Source: Euptelea pleiosperma
Taxonomy: Eukaryota; Streptophyta; Magnoliopsida; Ranunculales; Eupteleaceae
Direction: 5' to 3'
Length of the DNA stretch: 64,000 nt
Assembly: GCA_035048495.1 (NCBI GenBank)
Contig: CM068545.1
Location: 39,508,225 to 39,572,224, forward strand
Part shown: positions 1-12,068 of the stretch, piece after piece
Position numbering within the stretch: position 1 is the stretch's first letter
Layout of the letters: each line of letters starts with the position of its first letter
Program-made: the position numbers and the translations under genes
Notes under the pieces: generated by a model
Database searches by the model: none
Told to the model about the DNA's origin: nothing
The model's input: the letters and a program-made list of their open reading frames with translations, nothing else

Positions 1-383
1 TCACGACATATCCGGTCAAGGGTTACCGATCTCCCCAAAGGTGTGACCACAGACAAACAACAATTCAAATGCTCTGGCTCTATTTCCAAAGAAATCACAA
101 AAGCAGATGATACAAAAGAATGGGTAGCTCCAGAGTCAAATAAAACACTAGCAGGAGAATGGAAAACAATCAATGTACCTTGCACCACTGCTCCAGCTAC
201 TCCTGCATCACCTTGCATCACAGCAAAAGCCCTACCCTGTTGTGGGAGTTGTCGCTCCACCTGAGGCTTAGGACAATTCCTAGCCAAATGCCCCCTCTCC
301 TTACAGTTGTAGCATTGCCCCGCAAAGTTCCTGGGATCTGTATGTACTGCCTGCATTGGTACCATAGCTATCGGATGGGCTGT
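1..383 (-). pseudogene. Ty3/gypsy gag C-terminus (zinc knuckle) and protease start, runs off the left edge
   Basis: Read on the minus strand from 383 downwards, one open frame gives a CCHC zinc knuckle, CYNCKERGHLARNC (about 328-287), a Q/P-rich linker, and a retropepsin active site, LFDSGATHSFVS (about 115-80). This is the gag to protease junction of a Ty3/gypsy polyprotein. The zinc knuckle binds element RNA and the aspartic protease matures the polyprotein. The segment continues the gag frame found at 2827-3627. The solo LTR at 384-2821 separates the two halves, and the frame is kept once one copy of the target duplication is removed. RT and integrase would lie left of base 1. The element is interrupted and carries stops upstream, so it is a dead copy. 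Confidence 0.85.
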
Positions 384-2821
384 TGAAAGTAGGATTTTTC
401 CGCGTCGTTGGTTACGGAAACCCTAGAATCAACAAGATTTGTAATTTATCCGAGATTTCCTACAAAATTCAGAGATTCTAGCATAGGGATTCGTGTCGGA
501 TGTCGATCCGCACTCGGGATTAGGGAACGTGCAGTAAAGAACATAAAATGACTTTTTTTTTTTTAGTAAAAATTCGGCTTCATTGTATTCCAAACATTCA
601 TTGAATAATCCTTACAATAATCAACACTGAAATAAATAATTACTGAGAAATGGTAATGGAAGATAGAATTGGCATGGAGAAAGACTTACCGGTGCTTATT
701 GCATTAGGATGTTTGGCAAAACGGTGGAGAAGGAGGGCAACGATGTTCAGCCAGGGGAAGTAACGGTGTGGAGCGCACCAGCAAGAGGGAGATGGAAAAC
801 TACGGCTTCGTCTCCACCTAGGCAAAAGGGCAGAATAGTTGGGAGAGATCTTCAATGGAGATCGATATGGTTGGCTAGATTGGAGCACAACGAGACGATG
901 AGAAAACAACCTCCTTTCTTCTTCTCTTCTTCTTCTTACTTTTCTCTTTTTCTTTTGGGAACCCGGCTGGTGAAGGCGGAGTTACAGGTGTGTTGCTATT
1001 GGACGGTTTAGCAAACCGTGGAGAGGAGTAGCTGTGGCACGACTGTCTGAAGTGCAGCACAGTTGGGTTGGTGCATGGCTGGTGAGAAGACGGCCTGCAA
1101 TGGGGTGGTAAAGGAGATCTTTCTCTCCTCTTTCTTCTTCAATCCCTTTTCCTTTCCTTTCTTTTTTTTTTTTTTTTTTTCTCTTTTTGAAAGAAAGAAT
1201 GAGTGAAGATGGCTTGCAAAAGAAGAAGAGGATGGCTAGGAATGGTAGAGAGGAGAAGGGCGATGCTGATGGAGTGATGGTTGCTGCCGCAACCCAGCAA
1301 TGTAAGGATGATTTTTTTTTTTTTGAGTGGGAATGGAGGGCGATCACGGCCTCTTGCAGGTGCTGTTCAGACCTGCAACACGTAGTTGCAGGTTGTGGAG
1401 AACAGTGAAAGGAGAGGATCTCCAATGCCTAGTGGAGTGGCAGGCTGGGTTGCTGGTTGCACCCCGGAGAACTTGGGGATCGGTGTTGCTACCTGCAACA
1501 CCGGTAGTGAAGAGCTAGGCGTAGAGACGGGCAGACTCTCGTGGAACACGGATTAGAGAAGATCTTCCATGGGTTCGTGGGTTAGAGAGAGTGGATAGAG
1601 GGGAGAGCTTGTTTGAGAGGCGGCTAGGGTTTCAAGGGTTGATGAGAGAGAGTTGAGAAAAGATAGGAGATGTGGGAAGGAAGAGTTCGGTCCAGAGAAG
1701 AGAGCCCTCTTGTGTTTTTGGGCTCCCCCTTTTGTATGGGAACCGTGGGTTTCCATTATAGAAACCCACGGTTTCTAATTTGAAAGCTTCTCTCCCCCTC
1801 CTTTATTTGGAAAATAGATTTTTCAACAAACAAAAAAAATATAATTGTTTCCAAAAGTTTTCCTCTCATTATTCATTCCCATTTAAAATATATACCAATA
1901 AGGTCTAATATTTCTTTCCAAAAAACTCAACTTTCTAAAAATCTCCCTCCCAATGTTCTTTCTAAAAATTCTCCTAATTTTCCAAAATTTTCTTATGTAA
2001 AATTTTTTTTAGAATGTAATGTGGGCCGTCCATCTTCTTAGTAATCGTGATCACATTGGCCAACACTACGGACCATGGCTGTAGGATATAAATTTATGAG
2101 AAGGATGGCCGTCAGATTTTAAGATTGCGAGATTGATGATCGGATGATATGGAGGATGATCTGATGATGATCAGACGGTCAAGATCGACCAAGGTAGGCC
2201 GTAAGATTGAGTGATTGCGAGGGTAGAGAGGATTGAATGATTCAGATTTGAGAGAGGAGAGATGATGAGGTTTAGAGAGAGGAGAGAGAAAATATTACAA
2301 AATGAAGAGAGAAATGCTAGTAGAGGGTCTTGAAACCCGATCTTTGACGTGGTCTTCTGCATGCTTTACCAACTGAGCAAGCACTCGCCTTGTGTTGGTT
2401 TATAAGCTTTAATCTCCTTAGTCTCTTCTTTGAGGGCTTGTCTCTCCTTCTCTCTTGGTCGTCCCTCGATTCCGTCGACTCTCTGGCTCTTCCCGTCTTC
2501 GGCCTATATCTCCTCATCTTTAACCTGTTGGCTCTTGAGCTTTTAGGTTCTAGAAGTTGATTGTGGGCCCGCATGCCATCAAAATTGCCCAATTAGTGCT
2601 CCTGCGATAGAAAAATCGCGTAATGAGAATGACTTCGCATGTAGGTCAAATAAATACGTGTGAATGCATGCGAATATACCGTTTTAACCAGAAGAGTGTG
2701 TCCTACGGAATGAGAAAAACTCTGACGTAGAAAAATTGATAAAAAATGCAGTTTTACGTAGAAGAGTGTGACAATACTAAAAGGATAATTGCTAAAAATA
2801 AGCACTTTCGAGCGAATATCA
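384..2821 (-). mobile_element. Solo LTR, family 1 (copy A), TSD GCTGT
   Basis: This 2438-bp segment starts TGAAAGTAGG and ends GCGAATATCA, the reverse complement of an LTR that runs TGATATTCGC to CTTTCA. It is flanked by a perfect 5-bp duplication GCTGT (379-383 and 2822-2826) and has no internal region, so it is a solo LTR left by LTR-LTR recombination. Both ends match the LTRs at 3808-6579, 12071-14858 and 49034-51754, while its middle is clearly more diverged. It holds poly-T/poly-A runs and several short perfect palindromes (1371-1393, 1481-1503, 1741-1773). The small ORFs in it are low-complexity and are not called as genes. Confidence 0.85.
1741..1773. repeat. Palindrome in LTR copy A, 13-bp perfect arms
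   Basis: AACCGTGGGTTTC (1741-1753), a 7-nt loop and GAAACCCACGGTT (1761-1773) form a perfect 13-bp inverted repeat. It appears to lie where the other family-1 LTRs carry a palindrome centred on TTTCCATTAATGGAAA, but the arm sequence is largely different. Confidence 0.8.
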
Positions 2822-2826
2822 GCTGT

Positions 2827-3627
2827 CGTGGCAGTAGTCCTCTGTCGCTTCCACTGTTGCCTCTGATCTTGGCCTTGCTGAGGAAAAGCTTTAGCCTTCC
2901 CTTTCTGCTCCGTTCGTTGCTCCCTAGATCTTTGAAAGATAAGATTATCCTGCTCGATAACCAATGCGCGATCAAGAACCTCGACATATGTCTTCAATCT
3001 GTGCCCCACTACAATCTTCCGAATAGATGGAGTAAGACCCTGTTCAAACTTACGAGCCCGATGAATCTCATCTGCTACCGTGTATGGCGCAAACCTAAAA
3101 AGCTTCGCAAATCTAGCCTCGTACTGACTAATAGTCAAAGCTCCCTAAACCAAGCCAATAAACTCTACAACCTTCTGATCTCGCACTGTCTCAGTGAAAT
3201 ACTTCTCAGTAAACTTTCGCTGAAAAGTATCCCAAGACATCTCTGTTGCATTCTCTGTCCTGGTGACCTGACGCCACCAATGCTCTACCTCTCTAGATAA
3301 TGTAAATATTACAAGGCGTCTCTTCTGCATGTCATCACAATCCAACACCTCAAAGGTCTTCTCTAGATCCATAAGCCATCTGTCGGCTTCCATAGGATCT
3401 GAAGTACCTACAAAGGTAGGCGGTTTCAAGAGTTTGAACTCTCGAATCAAACCAAACATTCGAGTTCGTCCCGCTGCTGCAGCTTCCTCTCTAGCTCTGT
3501 CTCACTACACAGTTTGCTCTAGTAGCCTGGCAGTCTCTCCCAGAGCCTGGTAAACTTCTGTTAGGTCAGGATCATATCTCCGTACTGGTGCGGTGGCAAC
3601 TGTATGCTTTCCTCTTCCATTGGCCAT
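2827..3627 (-). pseudogene. Ty3/gypsy gag, N-terminal two thirds (decayed)
   Basis: The minus-strand start ATG at 3627-3625 begins MANGRGKHTVATAPVRRYD. Downstream, a retrotransposon gag domain is clear: FKLLKPPTFVGTSDPMEADRW, then EKTFEVLDCDDMQKRRL, then HWWRQVTR and FTEKYFTE. After a stop it resumes with ISQYEARFAKLFRFAPY. Gag forms the virus-like particle. The frame holds at least two nonsense codons, one near 3507 and one near 3145. It is cut at 2826 by the solo LTR and resumes at 383. The leader between this ATG and the primer site was separated from the LTR by the 11-kb insertion at 3808-14858. Confidence 0.85.
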
Positions 3628-3807
3628 GACCTTAAGTCAAGAACAAGAGAAGATTAGTCACAGCACCAGCAACAAACTGTTGACAAAATAAAGCACGATG
3701 CATTTAAGTGTCCTATTCATCTCTAAGTGTACCAACGAGTGTTCTAGTTGTCCCCTAAATCCTAGGTTATACTCACAATCCCTCGAAAGGTTCATAACCT
3801 AGAGCTC
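3628..3807 (-). other. Leader of the old Ty3/gypsy element
   Basis: Short untranslated stretch between the gag ATG and the primer-binding site. It ends at the AGCTC target duplication of the 11-kb insertion. With one AGCTC copy removed, it joins the primer-binding site at 14859-14871. Confidence 0.6.
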
Positions 3808-5359
3808 TGATAGTAGGGTTTTTCCACGTCGTTGATTACGGAAACCCTAGAATCAACACATTTTTAATTTATCCGAGACATTTAACCTGTAAAATGAGCA
3901 ATTTTGCACAGTGGCTCGTGTCGGATGTCGATCCGCACTCGGGGTTAGTTAGCGCAAATAAGGAACATGAAATGATGGACTTTTGCTGGAGATGGTGGAG
4001 AGGTGAGAGTGGTGGATACGGTGGATGTTAAAATATTCTTTTGAAGGATTTTTACAAGGCATTAATAACACATCCACGGAAATGAAAATAGTGCCAGACA
4101 ATTATCTATTAAACTGAAATGAGAGAATCCTATAACAAAATAACTTTCATTAATCGTCAATGGAAATACAGTGCCTTTCAAAACAAAACTAATTGAAGTC
4201 TTTTAAATTATACTAGAGAGAGAAATAAGAGAGAGAAAGTAGAGAGTCTAAAATGACCTAGAGAGAGAAAAATAAAGAACTATTCTAGAGAGAGAAAGAA
4301 ATGACTTAGAGAGAGACTAGAAAATAGAGAGAGAAAATGAAAAGAAAGCAAGAATTTTTAGAGAGAGAAAGAGAAAAAGGGGAAAGAGATAAAATAGAAG
4401 AAGTTAGATAAGTAGAGGATGGCAAACCGTGGCTTGTAGTGGTGGTGAAACATCCCACATGTCATGTGGGAGGGTTGATGGAGGTGCTCACGTGGAAGAG
4501 AAGATGGAGGCGGGGTTGAAGGTGTACCACGTGGTGTTGTTGCATGGTTGAAGGCGTGTTGCATAGAGGTGGGTAACAACAGCAAGCAACGACTTTAGAG
4601 GGGAGCCCAAAAGCATAGCAGGTGGAAGAAGATGGACTGCAGGTCGTTGTGGTGGACTGGTCTGCACAGCGTGGTGCTCATGGCCAACAGATTGGTGGTG
4701 GAGATGCAGGTTCAAGTGGAGAGGCGGACCTCTTTCTCCCCTTTTCTTCTTCTTCTTTCCTTTCCCTCTTTTCCTTTTCTTCCTTTTTTTCTTTTCTTTA
4801 TTTTCTAGTTTCAAATGGCTTGGGAGAGATTTGACGAAGAAGAAGAGATGAGCGCCGGCGAAGTGGTGGTGGAATCGTTAATGGCAGAGGTGGTGCGCCG
4901 GTGTACCAGCAAGGGGGCAGATGATCTGTTGCTGTGGTCGGAGCAGCAGTAGTGGTGCTGCACAAAGGAGCAGCACAGAAGAAGAAGAAGAAGAAGAAGA
5001 GGGTGGTGGAGCTGGCGAACCAGTCCGGTGGTGGCTCGCCGGTAAGGAAGGAGTGGACGAAGAGAAGAAGAAGAAGGAGATTGCCGTTGCAGGCCCCCTT
5101 TTTTTGGCCAGCAACTCTCAAGCCCCGATTTTCTGCCAAAGAGAGGTAGGTGGAGGAGCAGGATGGTGTTCCTGCAGGTGATGGTGAAGGGTGGAACCGT
5201 TGAGAGGGGTGCAAGACGGTGGAAGAGCACCGATTATGAAGAGAACCAGTCCGCTGGAAGTTGCAGGGCGGTGGTGCATTGCTACTGCGGCGGAGAACAG
5301 GGAGAATGCGCCAGCAAACAAGCACGTAGGTGGGAAGAAGAAGAAGAAGAAGAAGAACG

Positions 5360-5387
5360 GCCGGAGTTGCAAACCTGCAACTCCGGC
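5360..5387. repeat. Hairpin palindrome GCCGGAGTTGCA, LTR copy B
   Basis: GCCGGAGTTGCA, a 4-nt loop, then TGCAACTCCGGC: a perfect 12-bp stem beside a GAA repeat. The same stem occurs at 13620-13647 and 50165-50192. Confidence 0.85.
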
Positions 5388-5534
5388 GAAGGATGGGGAA
5401 GGAAACGAAGAAGAAAGGATGAAGAAGAGGAGAAGAAAGTGGGGGGAAGAAGGGAAAGGATAGGGAGAAGGAGAGATGGAGATGGGAGAGAGATTAGGGT
5501 TCCAAAGAACCCTCTCTTCTCCCCTTTTAAAGCT

Positions 5535-5562
5535 CCCTAGTTTCCATTAATGGAAATTAGGG
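5535..5562. repeat. 28-bp near-perfect palindrome, LTR copy B
   Basis: The arms CCCTAGTTTCCATT and AATGGAAATTAGGG pair over 14 bp with one mismatch and no loop. On the LTR sense strand (minus) a TATA-like TTTAAAAGG follows about 10 bp downstream, so a core-promoter position is plausible. Confidence 0.8.
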
Positions 5563-5575
5563 ATTTTTTTGAAAT

Positions 5576-5579
<4 letters not shown>

Positions 5580-5616
<37 letters not shown>
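5580..5616. repeat. (AT)n microsatellite
   Basis: Uninterrupted AT dinucleotides inside LTR copy B. The equivalent tract in copy C (about 13832-13880) is preceded by a poly-A run and differs in length. Confidence 0.9.
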
Positions 5617-5619
<3 letters not shown>

Positions 5620-6579
5620 AAAGTAAAACCTTACTTTTCTTTGGAGAATTTCCCCATTTAGTGGACCCCCCTTTTTATTTAAAAATAATTAATTTAAAGC
5701 ATTAGAAAATTGCGAGGTCCACTAAATGGTCGGGCCACGAGTCGATGATGATGGGCCCGGCTACTGGTCCACAACGATTGATGATGTCCATCGTCTCACA
5801 AGATGATGTAACAGACAATTTGATGATGATTGGATAGATGGTGACTTGATTCGGATCCAGATTGGTAGATCGACGGATCTAGAGAGATCCAACGGTCCGA
5901 TTGAAGATCCAACGGTCAGAAAGCTAAAGGAGATGAGACAGAGCCAATGGACAGGAGTTCTGGGGTTAGATCAGTAGATCCGAGGACCGAGAGATGAAGA
6001 GAGAGAGAATAAGGAGAGATGAGATAGAAAATTAGGGGGAGGAGAGAGAAAATATCAGAAAATGGAGATAAAAGTATTGGCAGAGGGTATGGAACCCTGG
6101 TCTTCATTGTAACCATTCTCACACTTCTCCAGTAGAGTAGACCATCATTCCTTGCTGACTCATGTGGCTTTAAACACTTTGGTCCATCTCTTGGTCATTG
6201 GCTCTCCTACTCTCTTCGTTCTTTGGGCCAGCTTTCTGGTCCTCTTATTCAGCCCATATTTGGCCCATATCTTTTAGTCATAGCCTGTGGCTCTTCAAGC
6301 TTTGATATTAGGTTTCTGTGGTTCATCGTGGGCCCGCAAGTCTCGAGAATAGCCTGATCGAGTTTTCTGCAAGAGAAAAGCACGTAATGAGACTTGATCA
6401 TAACGTCTCTATACCTAGACTTCCAGAAATGCGTTTAATGCATGCAAATATACAATTTCATCCAGAAAAGTGTGTTCTACGCAATGAAATAGACTCTTAC
6501 GTAGAGCAGTTTTACGTATGAGAGTGTGATAACGTTGAAAAGATAACAGTAAAAAATATTCACTTTTAAGCGAATATCA

Positions 6580-8516
6580 CAACCCCCAACCAGCATATTG
6601 TCAATCCTTGTCAATTAGTGCGAAATAAATGAGCTTAAAAGGGCTCTACACATGCTGCACACTTTTTCATATTAGCTCAGGGAAAACACCGTTCGTTAAA
6701 TCATTGAATGGATGCAAAAACAGTTACATGCTAGCGAAGAGTTGAAAAGTTTTGGCAAGACTACAGACTGATAATCATGACCCAGAATAGTCAGACTCTG
6801 CGTGTGTGTGCTCAACATTCTCATCATCCGACAGTAAAGATTTTCAAATCACCTCTAAGTTTTTATGCCTCGACCTCAAATCTCACATGTTTAGCACTCA
6901 GAATAGAATCACACAAGAATGATTTTCTTCTTTTCTCTCAATTTATATGTGAGGAGATGTGTTGATATATGAAAGCAAAGATCTCACATATATATTATTT
7001 AAAGGAAGGACATCTTTAACAGAAGAAGATCTCATGATTGGAATACCACTTCACTCGGGAACGTCAGATCAAACTCTATAGCTTCTCCTTCTCCAATCTC
7101 CATATTTTATGATCGTGCTATCCTAGAATCAAATAGGACTTTCCTGGGTTATAATGAGGCTTAGGTCCGGTGTAGAAAAATAAATGAATACAGGATTTCA
7201 AAGATCTTGAGAGGATATCTCTATTTTCTTGTATTTTTTCTGCGATGTAGCACCATTATCTGATTTTTTTTTTCATATTTTTCTCTTTTTCTAGATATTT
7301 CTGAGACTACTCAATTTCTTTTCAGCTCTTTTTCATACTTTCTTTTCATATTTTGTTTTCAGCTTGAACCCTTTTTTTTCTTTTGATTTTTCTTCTTTAC
7401 TTTTCTTTTCACGGTATACACACATCAGTTATTCTTTTGTCCATCTCAAAATAAGAATAGCCAATCATGCTTTGTAGCTGGACTGGGTTTTAGGTTGATG
7501 GGTTTATAAAGAAAAGGCTTTTATAGAATGGCTCAAGGGGTTTCTAGTGAAGTATAATTCAGGTAAGTAAAAAGGCTGAATGGTTTAGAAAAATGGCCTA
7601 AATCATTTTCTAGAGTTTGCACTATCATGTATACTGTCTTGACTGGATACAGAGAATGTTCTATTGTAGTAATCTAATTTTGATATCGTTCCGAGTTCCA
7701 TGATCAAATAAAAGGGTAATGAGATCTCTCAACGAATATTGTGGGCAAGAAGAATAGTGAGTCATCTTGTGACTCAGAATTGTTGTATAACCCTCTGAAT
7801 TGATTAAAGGCTCGAAAGCTCACTGGGTTAAGTCTCCACAATTATTCTCACAGGATCTCCAGAATTTCTAAACTTAAGATGACTCTGATGTTGATAATGT
7901 AAAATTGTGCCGAATCTGAGTTTTTCTGAGTTTTCAAACCTGCTGTAGTCATGCTTGACTTGACTCAAAGCTAACTTGAAACAAAAATCGACATCCTCAA
8001 TACTGACTCAACGGAGGTTTTCAGCTAATCAAAGTCAGGGTATTTGACACATTTTTGAAATTCTAAAAAATTTTTGGAGAACATCGGAAATCACCCCAAA
8101 AATAATATTTTTTTTTTTATCAAAATGAAGACATGAGTTTTGGTAAATACTCACCCCCAACAAAAATACAGCACTATCCTCGGTGCTCATGACCGAGACA
8201 TAAAATGATAAAAAATCAGTGATGATGAAGCAAAGGTTCAAGGAGGATGTTACCAAGTCGGCAGAAACTCGACAGTGTGTGGTACCTGATGATCGGAAGA
8301 ATGAATGTACCTATATTTCCAGAGATATAATAGTAATAACAAATGCATGAGACTCATGTACTCTAGGAATATCGGAATTGCCTTTTCGAAAGCGCTAAGT
8401 TTTACGTCTTCAGCCAAACATGACGGGGGTATATCAAGTACCCCAAACCAGGTTGAAACTCAAGGAGACTGAGTGGATCTGCAGTCTTCCTGACACCTAA
8501 GGTGGAACGGAAACAA
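6580..8516 (-). other. 3' internal region of the 11-kb element, no gene seen
   Basis: AT-rich sequence between the gag-like ORF and the 3' LTR. I see no conserved retroelement domain. Next to the LTR, the minus strand reads GGTTGGGGGTTG, a weak candidate polypurine tract. Confidence 0.5.
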
Positions 8517-10279
8517 CTATCCTATTCCTTGTCTAGGTGTACCTGTGTAGAACAAGTCTTTCTCAGTGTAGACTGAGAGAAGGGCAGTAAGTGCTCTGAG
8601 CAGATGTGAAAGAGCATTGAGTGCAATGAGGAGGGATCGTATTTGCTCAGTAAGAGTGAATAGGAGGGTAGAAGGGTGTTCTCTGGCCGTGGTTAGTAGA
8701 GCCGCAAACTCATGGAGTTTAGCAGGAAGGTATTTGAATGGAGTAGACTCCTGCAGATTAGTAATACCAGAATTGTTTGACTCCAAGATGAAGTCAGACT
8801 CAAAGTGTTCTCGACACTTGAATAATTTATCTTCGGGAGAGTCCTGAATTAGACTCTCTACGGCACACGGGTCATTGATAATATCGACATAGGGTAGCGG
8901 GTGAAAATTGTTGGCCTCTTCCTCAAGGTTTCCTAATTTGATAGGGATGTTCCAATCCCTACACTCAATATGTTCATCCTTGGTGGGGAACGGTAGGTCC
9001 AAGACAACAGGAATCCCATGTACTAGACACGGCTCATCAGTAGGAATGTTTGCATCCAGGGTAGAGAAAGAATTATCAGAGATAGAGATGGAACTGAGTT
9101 CCTCTGTGCTCGGTCCAGAAGTTGGTTCTGTTAAGGGCACCAAAGATTGAGAGACGAGTTCATCACTCGTGGTGCACACTCCAGTTGAGGTCAGGCACGG
9201 TAGATCTAGGACAGTTGGGATCCTACGATCGAAACAAAACTCAGTGTCATGAAGATCATCTTCAGGGTCCGGGTTAAAAGCAACAGTGGTAGAGTGAGAA
9301 ATAGGTTGCTCTGAGGTAGGTTCAGGATGTGGTGCTTTTAAAGGCACCGAAGAGGGATACACTGGCTCCTCAATAGTGTGGCTCGATCTAGGGGTGGGTA
9401 CAACTTCTATTTCTTCCTCGTAATGCTGGTACTGGGTCCAATTGTGCGGCTCCTCATTATAGACAGTGGCCCTGTCACTCTCCTCATGATAGGTTATTGG
9501 TGGGCTAGTGAAGTTGACTTCCTCTCTCTCATTTTCTAATTGAACTAGTCGTTGCTCCAAGCTCTCCATAGATTGCTGTTGTTGGTGCTCTAGACCTTGG
9601 AAATACTGTTGTTGCTGGGCAATGTACTGAGAGAGAAGGTCCTCTAGACAGGGTTTAGTAGCCAACGGAGGTGGTTCAGCCAAGGGGAGCTGAGGTGCCA
9701 ACTCTTAATTGTAGTCCGACTGGGTATGAAAGTTGTAAGGCAAAGTGGAGTTTGGGACTAGTTGCTAACTCAGGAAATCCTGAGGGGCCCATTGTTGATC
9801 AGATTAGTCATTCTGTGGATATGATGGGTACTGTGACTCCGAGTATTGCCAGTCATACTCTCCATTGGGTTGATGGAACCCGGAAGGATAATTATCCTAC
9901 GGCAGTTGCTGCGGGAGGGTAGACTGTTCCCAACAAAGTTATGGTGACTCCTATTGTCCGGATAATAAGTGTTGTCATAGGAGGTCTGCATTGGAGATGG
10001 AAAGGTACATACATCTTGCGGGATAGGAGGGTAATATCCTACAGATTGGGAATTGTGCACAGGTTGTTGGACCGCGACACGAAGGGTAGCGACTGAGTTT
10101 TTAAGTTCTCGGAGTACAGAGCTGTACTCCGGATCTCTGTAATTGTCATACCCTATAGAAGTGTGTGAGACTGGAGTATCATGATGATACGCAGAATTGT
10201 TATACCATTGTTGAGAGTGATCACCTAGATTTTCACAGAAACTGTAGTAGGTCTCATACAGAGGTCGTTCATCTGCCAT
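8517..10279 (-). pseudogene. Gag-like ORF of the 11-kb element, broken by a frameshift
   Basis: Two adjoining minus-strand frames (10279-9770, 169 codons; 9701-8517, 394 codons) appear to be one gene split by a frameshift and two stops. The N-terminal part starts MADERPLYETYYSF and is rich in Tyr, Gln, Asn and Ser. The second part holds CLEDLLSQYIAQQQQYFQG and a Q-rich coiled-coil-like stretch, which recalls the C-terminal part of Athila-type gag. Next comes a long acidic, proline-rich tail with a repeated motif, RIPTVLDLPCLT and GIPVVLDLPFPT, about 75 residues apart. I see no zinc knuckle and no enzyme motif. A structural, gag-derived role is an inference; the tail is unrecognised. Confidence 0.55.
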
Positions 10280-12052
10280 CAGAGGAGATAAAGGGGTGCG
10301 GTGGACTAACTCTCAGATCAAGTCAGTCAAAGGTTAGAACAGGTCCAACCGGGCTTCTACTTGAAAAAGCAAGCCCAAGATTTGGCAAAAAGTTGTCAAA
10401 AGGAGACACTGGAGTAGTGATCCTAAATGATGCACACCAAGCACAGATAATCCTATTCTAAACAATCAGGATATATTTTAGGCATTATCTTGTTAGTTTT
10501 GGGGCTAGAGTAAATTATGACAGTGGGCGGACCACTGGTTTATCTTTTAGCCGCCAGACTAACTGTTTGCACTCAGAGGTTCTCATCAGGCTACACTCTT
10601 CAGAGTGAATCCTTTAGTACTAACTCTAGTAAATAACAAGGCAATCCGAAGCCTAGACAGACGTGCGGCACAATGGCTGTCTTAAGTACGTCATAGACTA
10701 ACCGGATTGGTTAAGTGTATAAGAAGAGTGTTCCCTCGGGTTAAGCTAGGGTTGGTGCATGTTCCTAGTCTACAAGCATCTAACCGCCGAATAGTCCAAG
10801 ATGCCACGTCGAGCTCAGTGTACTTGAGTAGTAGGGACTTATGGGTGTGTTAGACAACAGGGACCCGCGCTCGTGGTCTTACTTCGATTGGATGTTAAGC
10901 GGGTTCACTTTGTGTGGATTTTTCCTCGAACACCGGGCTAATTGACTCTACTTCTTGATTCTTTTTAATTAAATGGAGCCTTGGGATCAAATCAGTTGAA
11001 ATGATGAGGTGGGTGATGAAATCCCACCAGTTTCAATTTTGGAGCTGGGTCTGCTCTCTTAGAGTGGATTGATTAACGGCCACGCCATGCAAGTTGAATA
11101 ATATGTATGCGAAAGCAAATAGACACGCGGCAATGATTCACCCAAATTGCTCTGTATCGCACTCAAGGCAAGGATAGGGACTTACCTCCCGTAGGCCACG
11201 CCACGGGGTCTCTTCCGTGGGTATCCTAATGGACTTGGGCCCGACTCCACCTCTTTGAGCTTTCGCTCCCTACCCACACTGGATCGTGTTCTTGCAGAAA
11301 TGTTAGATCGCACGGTCTAAATATTTGGGATTCTATTTGGAAGATCCTTGCCTTTTTAGGGTTCACAGAGCACGTATTGGATTTAGGCAAGTTTTTGAAT
11401 TAATTTCCAAGTTCGAGATGGGTTAAAATTTAGGAATTCTCAAATTGGAAAATACCTAGATTGGAAAGTTTCTCAAACTGTGGAGATCTTCCAAGAAAGA
11501 TTTGATTGCGAGATCCCTTATAATTTTGGAAAATTTTCCAAAATTGAAATTCTGCTAGATTTGTGGTGTTTCCTTTTACAGACTTTTCCAAATTCGGAAG
11601 ATTTCTAAAAATAGAAATTCTTCTAAAGATGAAACTTCTAAGAGGGGAAACCCTAATTAAGCAGAGTTTCAAGATTTTAGAAACTTTCCAAAAATCGCAA
11701 ATCCTTGATTGGTGATTTCTAAAAATCAGCAGAATATAAAACCCTAATTTTTTTAATTTTGATTTTTTTGATTTTTTTTTTGTATTTTGCACTTAATCTA
11801 GGGTTTCTAAAAAACCCTAGAACAAGATCTAGCAGTTATTTGGAAAGCAGTAAAATTCCTAAATTATTACAAATTGCGCTCGGCCTTCCGAGGCATTAAA
11901 AATAGTAATTTAAAAACTACTAAAAATCACTAAAAATAAAAAATAAATAAAAAGTTTCCCGAAAAGGTCGGGTTGTCCAAATTGAGCAGCTTTCCGCTTC
12001 AGCAACTTTCCAATTTCATCTTTGCGTCCTTTTTCGCACTCCCATACACCCA
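10280..12052 (-). other. 5' internal (leader) region of the 11-kb element
   Basis: Long leader between the primer-binding site and the gag-like ORF. It is more GC-balanced at 10500-11300, then rich in GGAAA/TTTCC-type short repeats (11300-11720). I see no conserved coding domain. Confidence 0.5.
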
Positions 12053-12068
12053 AGCGGCAACGACGCCA
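12053..12068 (-). promoter_or_regulatory. Primer-binding site, tRNA-Asp-like
   Basis: On the minus strand, two bases inside the 5' LTR, the sequence reads TGGCGTCGTTGCCGCT. It resembles the common plant primer site TGGCGCCGTTGCCGGGG with a CpG-type change. Confidence 0.6.

Larger units (their letters stand above)
3808..6579 (-). repeat. LTR family 1 copy B: 3' LTR of the 11-kb element
   Basis: It starts TGATAGTAGG and ends GCGAATATCA. From left to right it holds a GAGAGA-rich tract (4215-4380), a CT-rich tract (4740-4800), GAA repeats, a hairpin palindrome (5360-5387), a longer palindrome (5535-5562), and an (AT)n tract (about 5580-5616). The region reads in many frames as Lys/Glu/Ser runs, which I treat as low complexity. 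It is the closest match to copy C. Confidence 0.85.

Noticed and set aside
4798..5540. Several 70-180 codon ORFs on both strands in LTR copy B, and their counterparts in copy C
   Set aside because: Lys/Glu/Ser/Phe runs from GAA/TTC repeats, open in many frames at once; low complexity, not genes.
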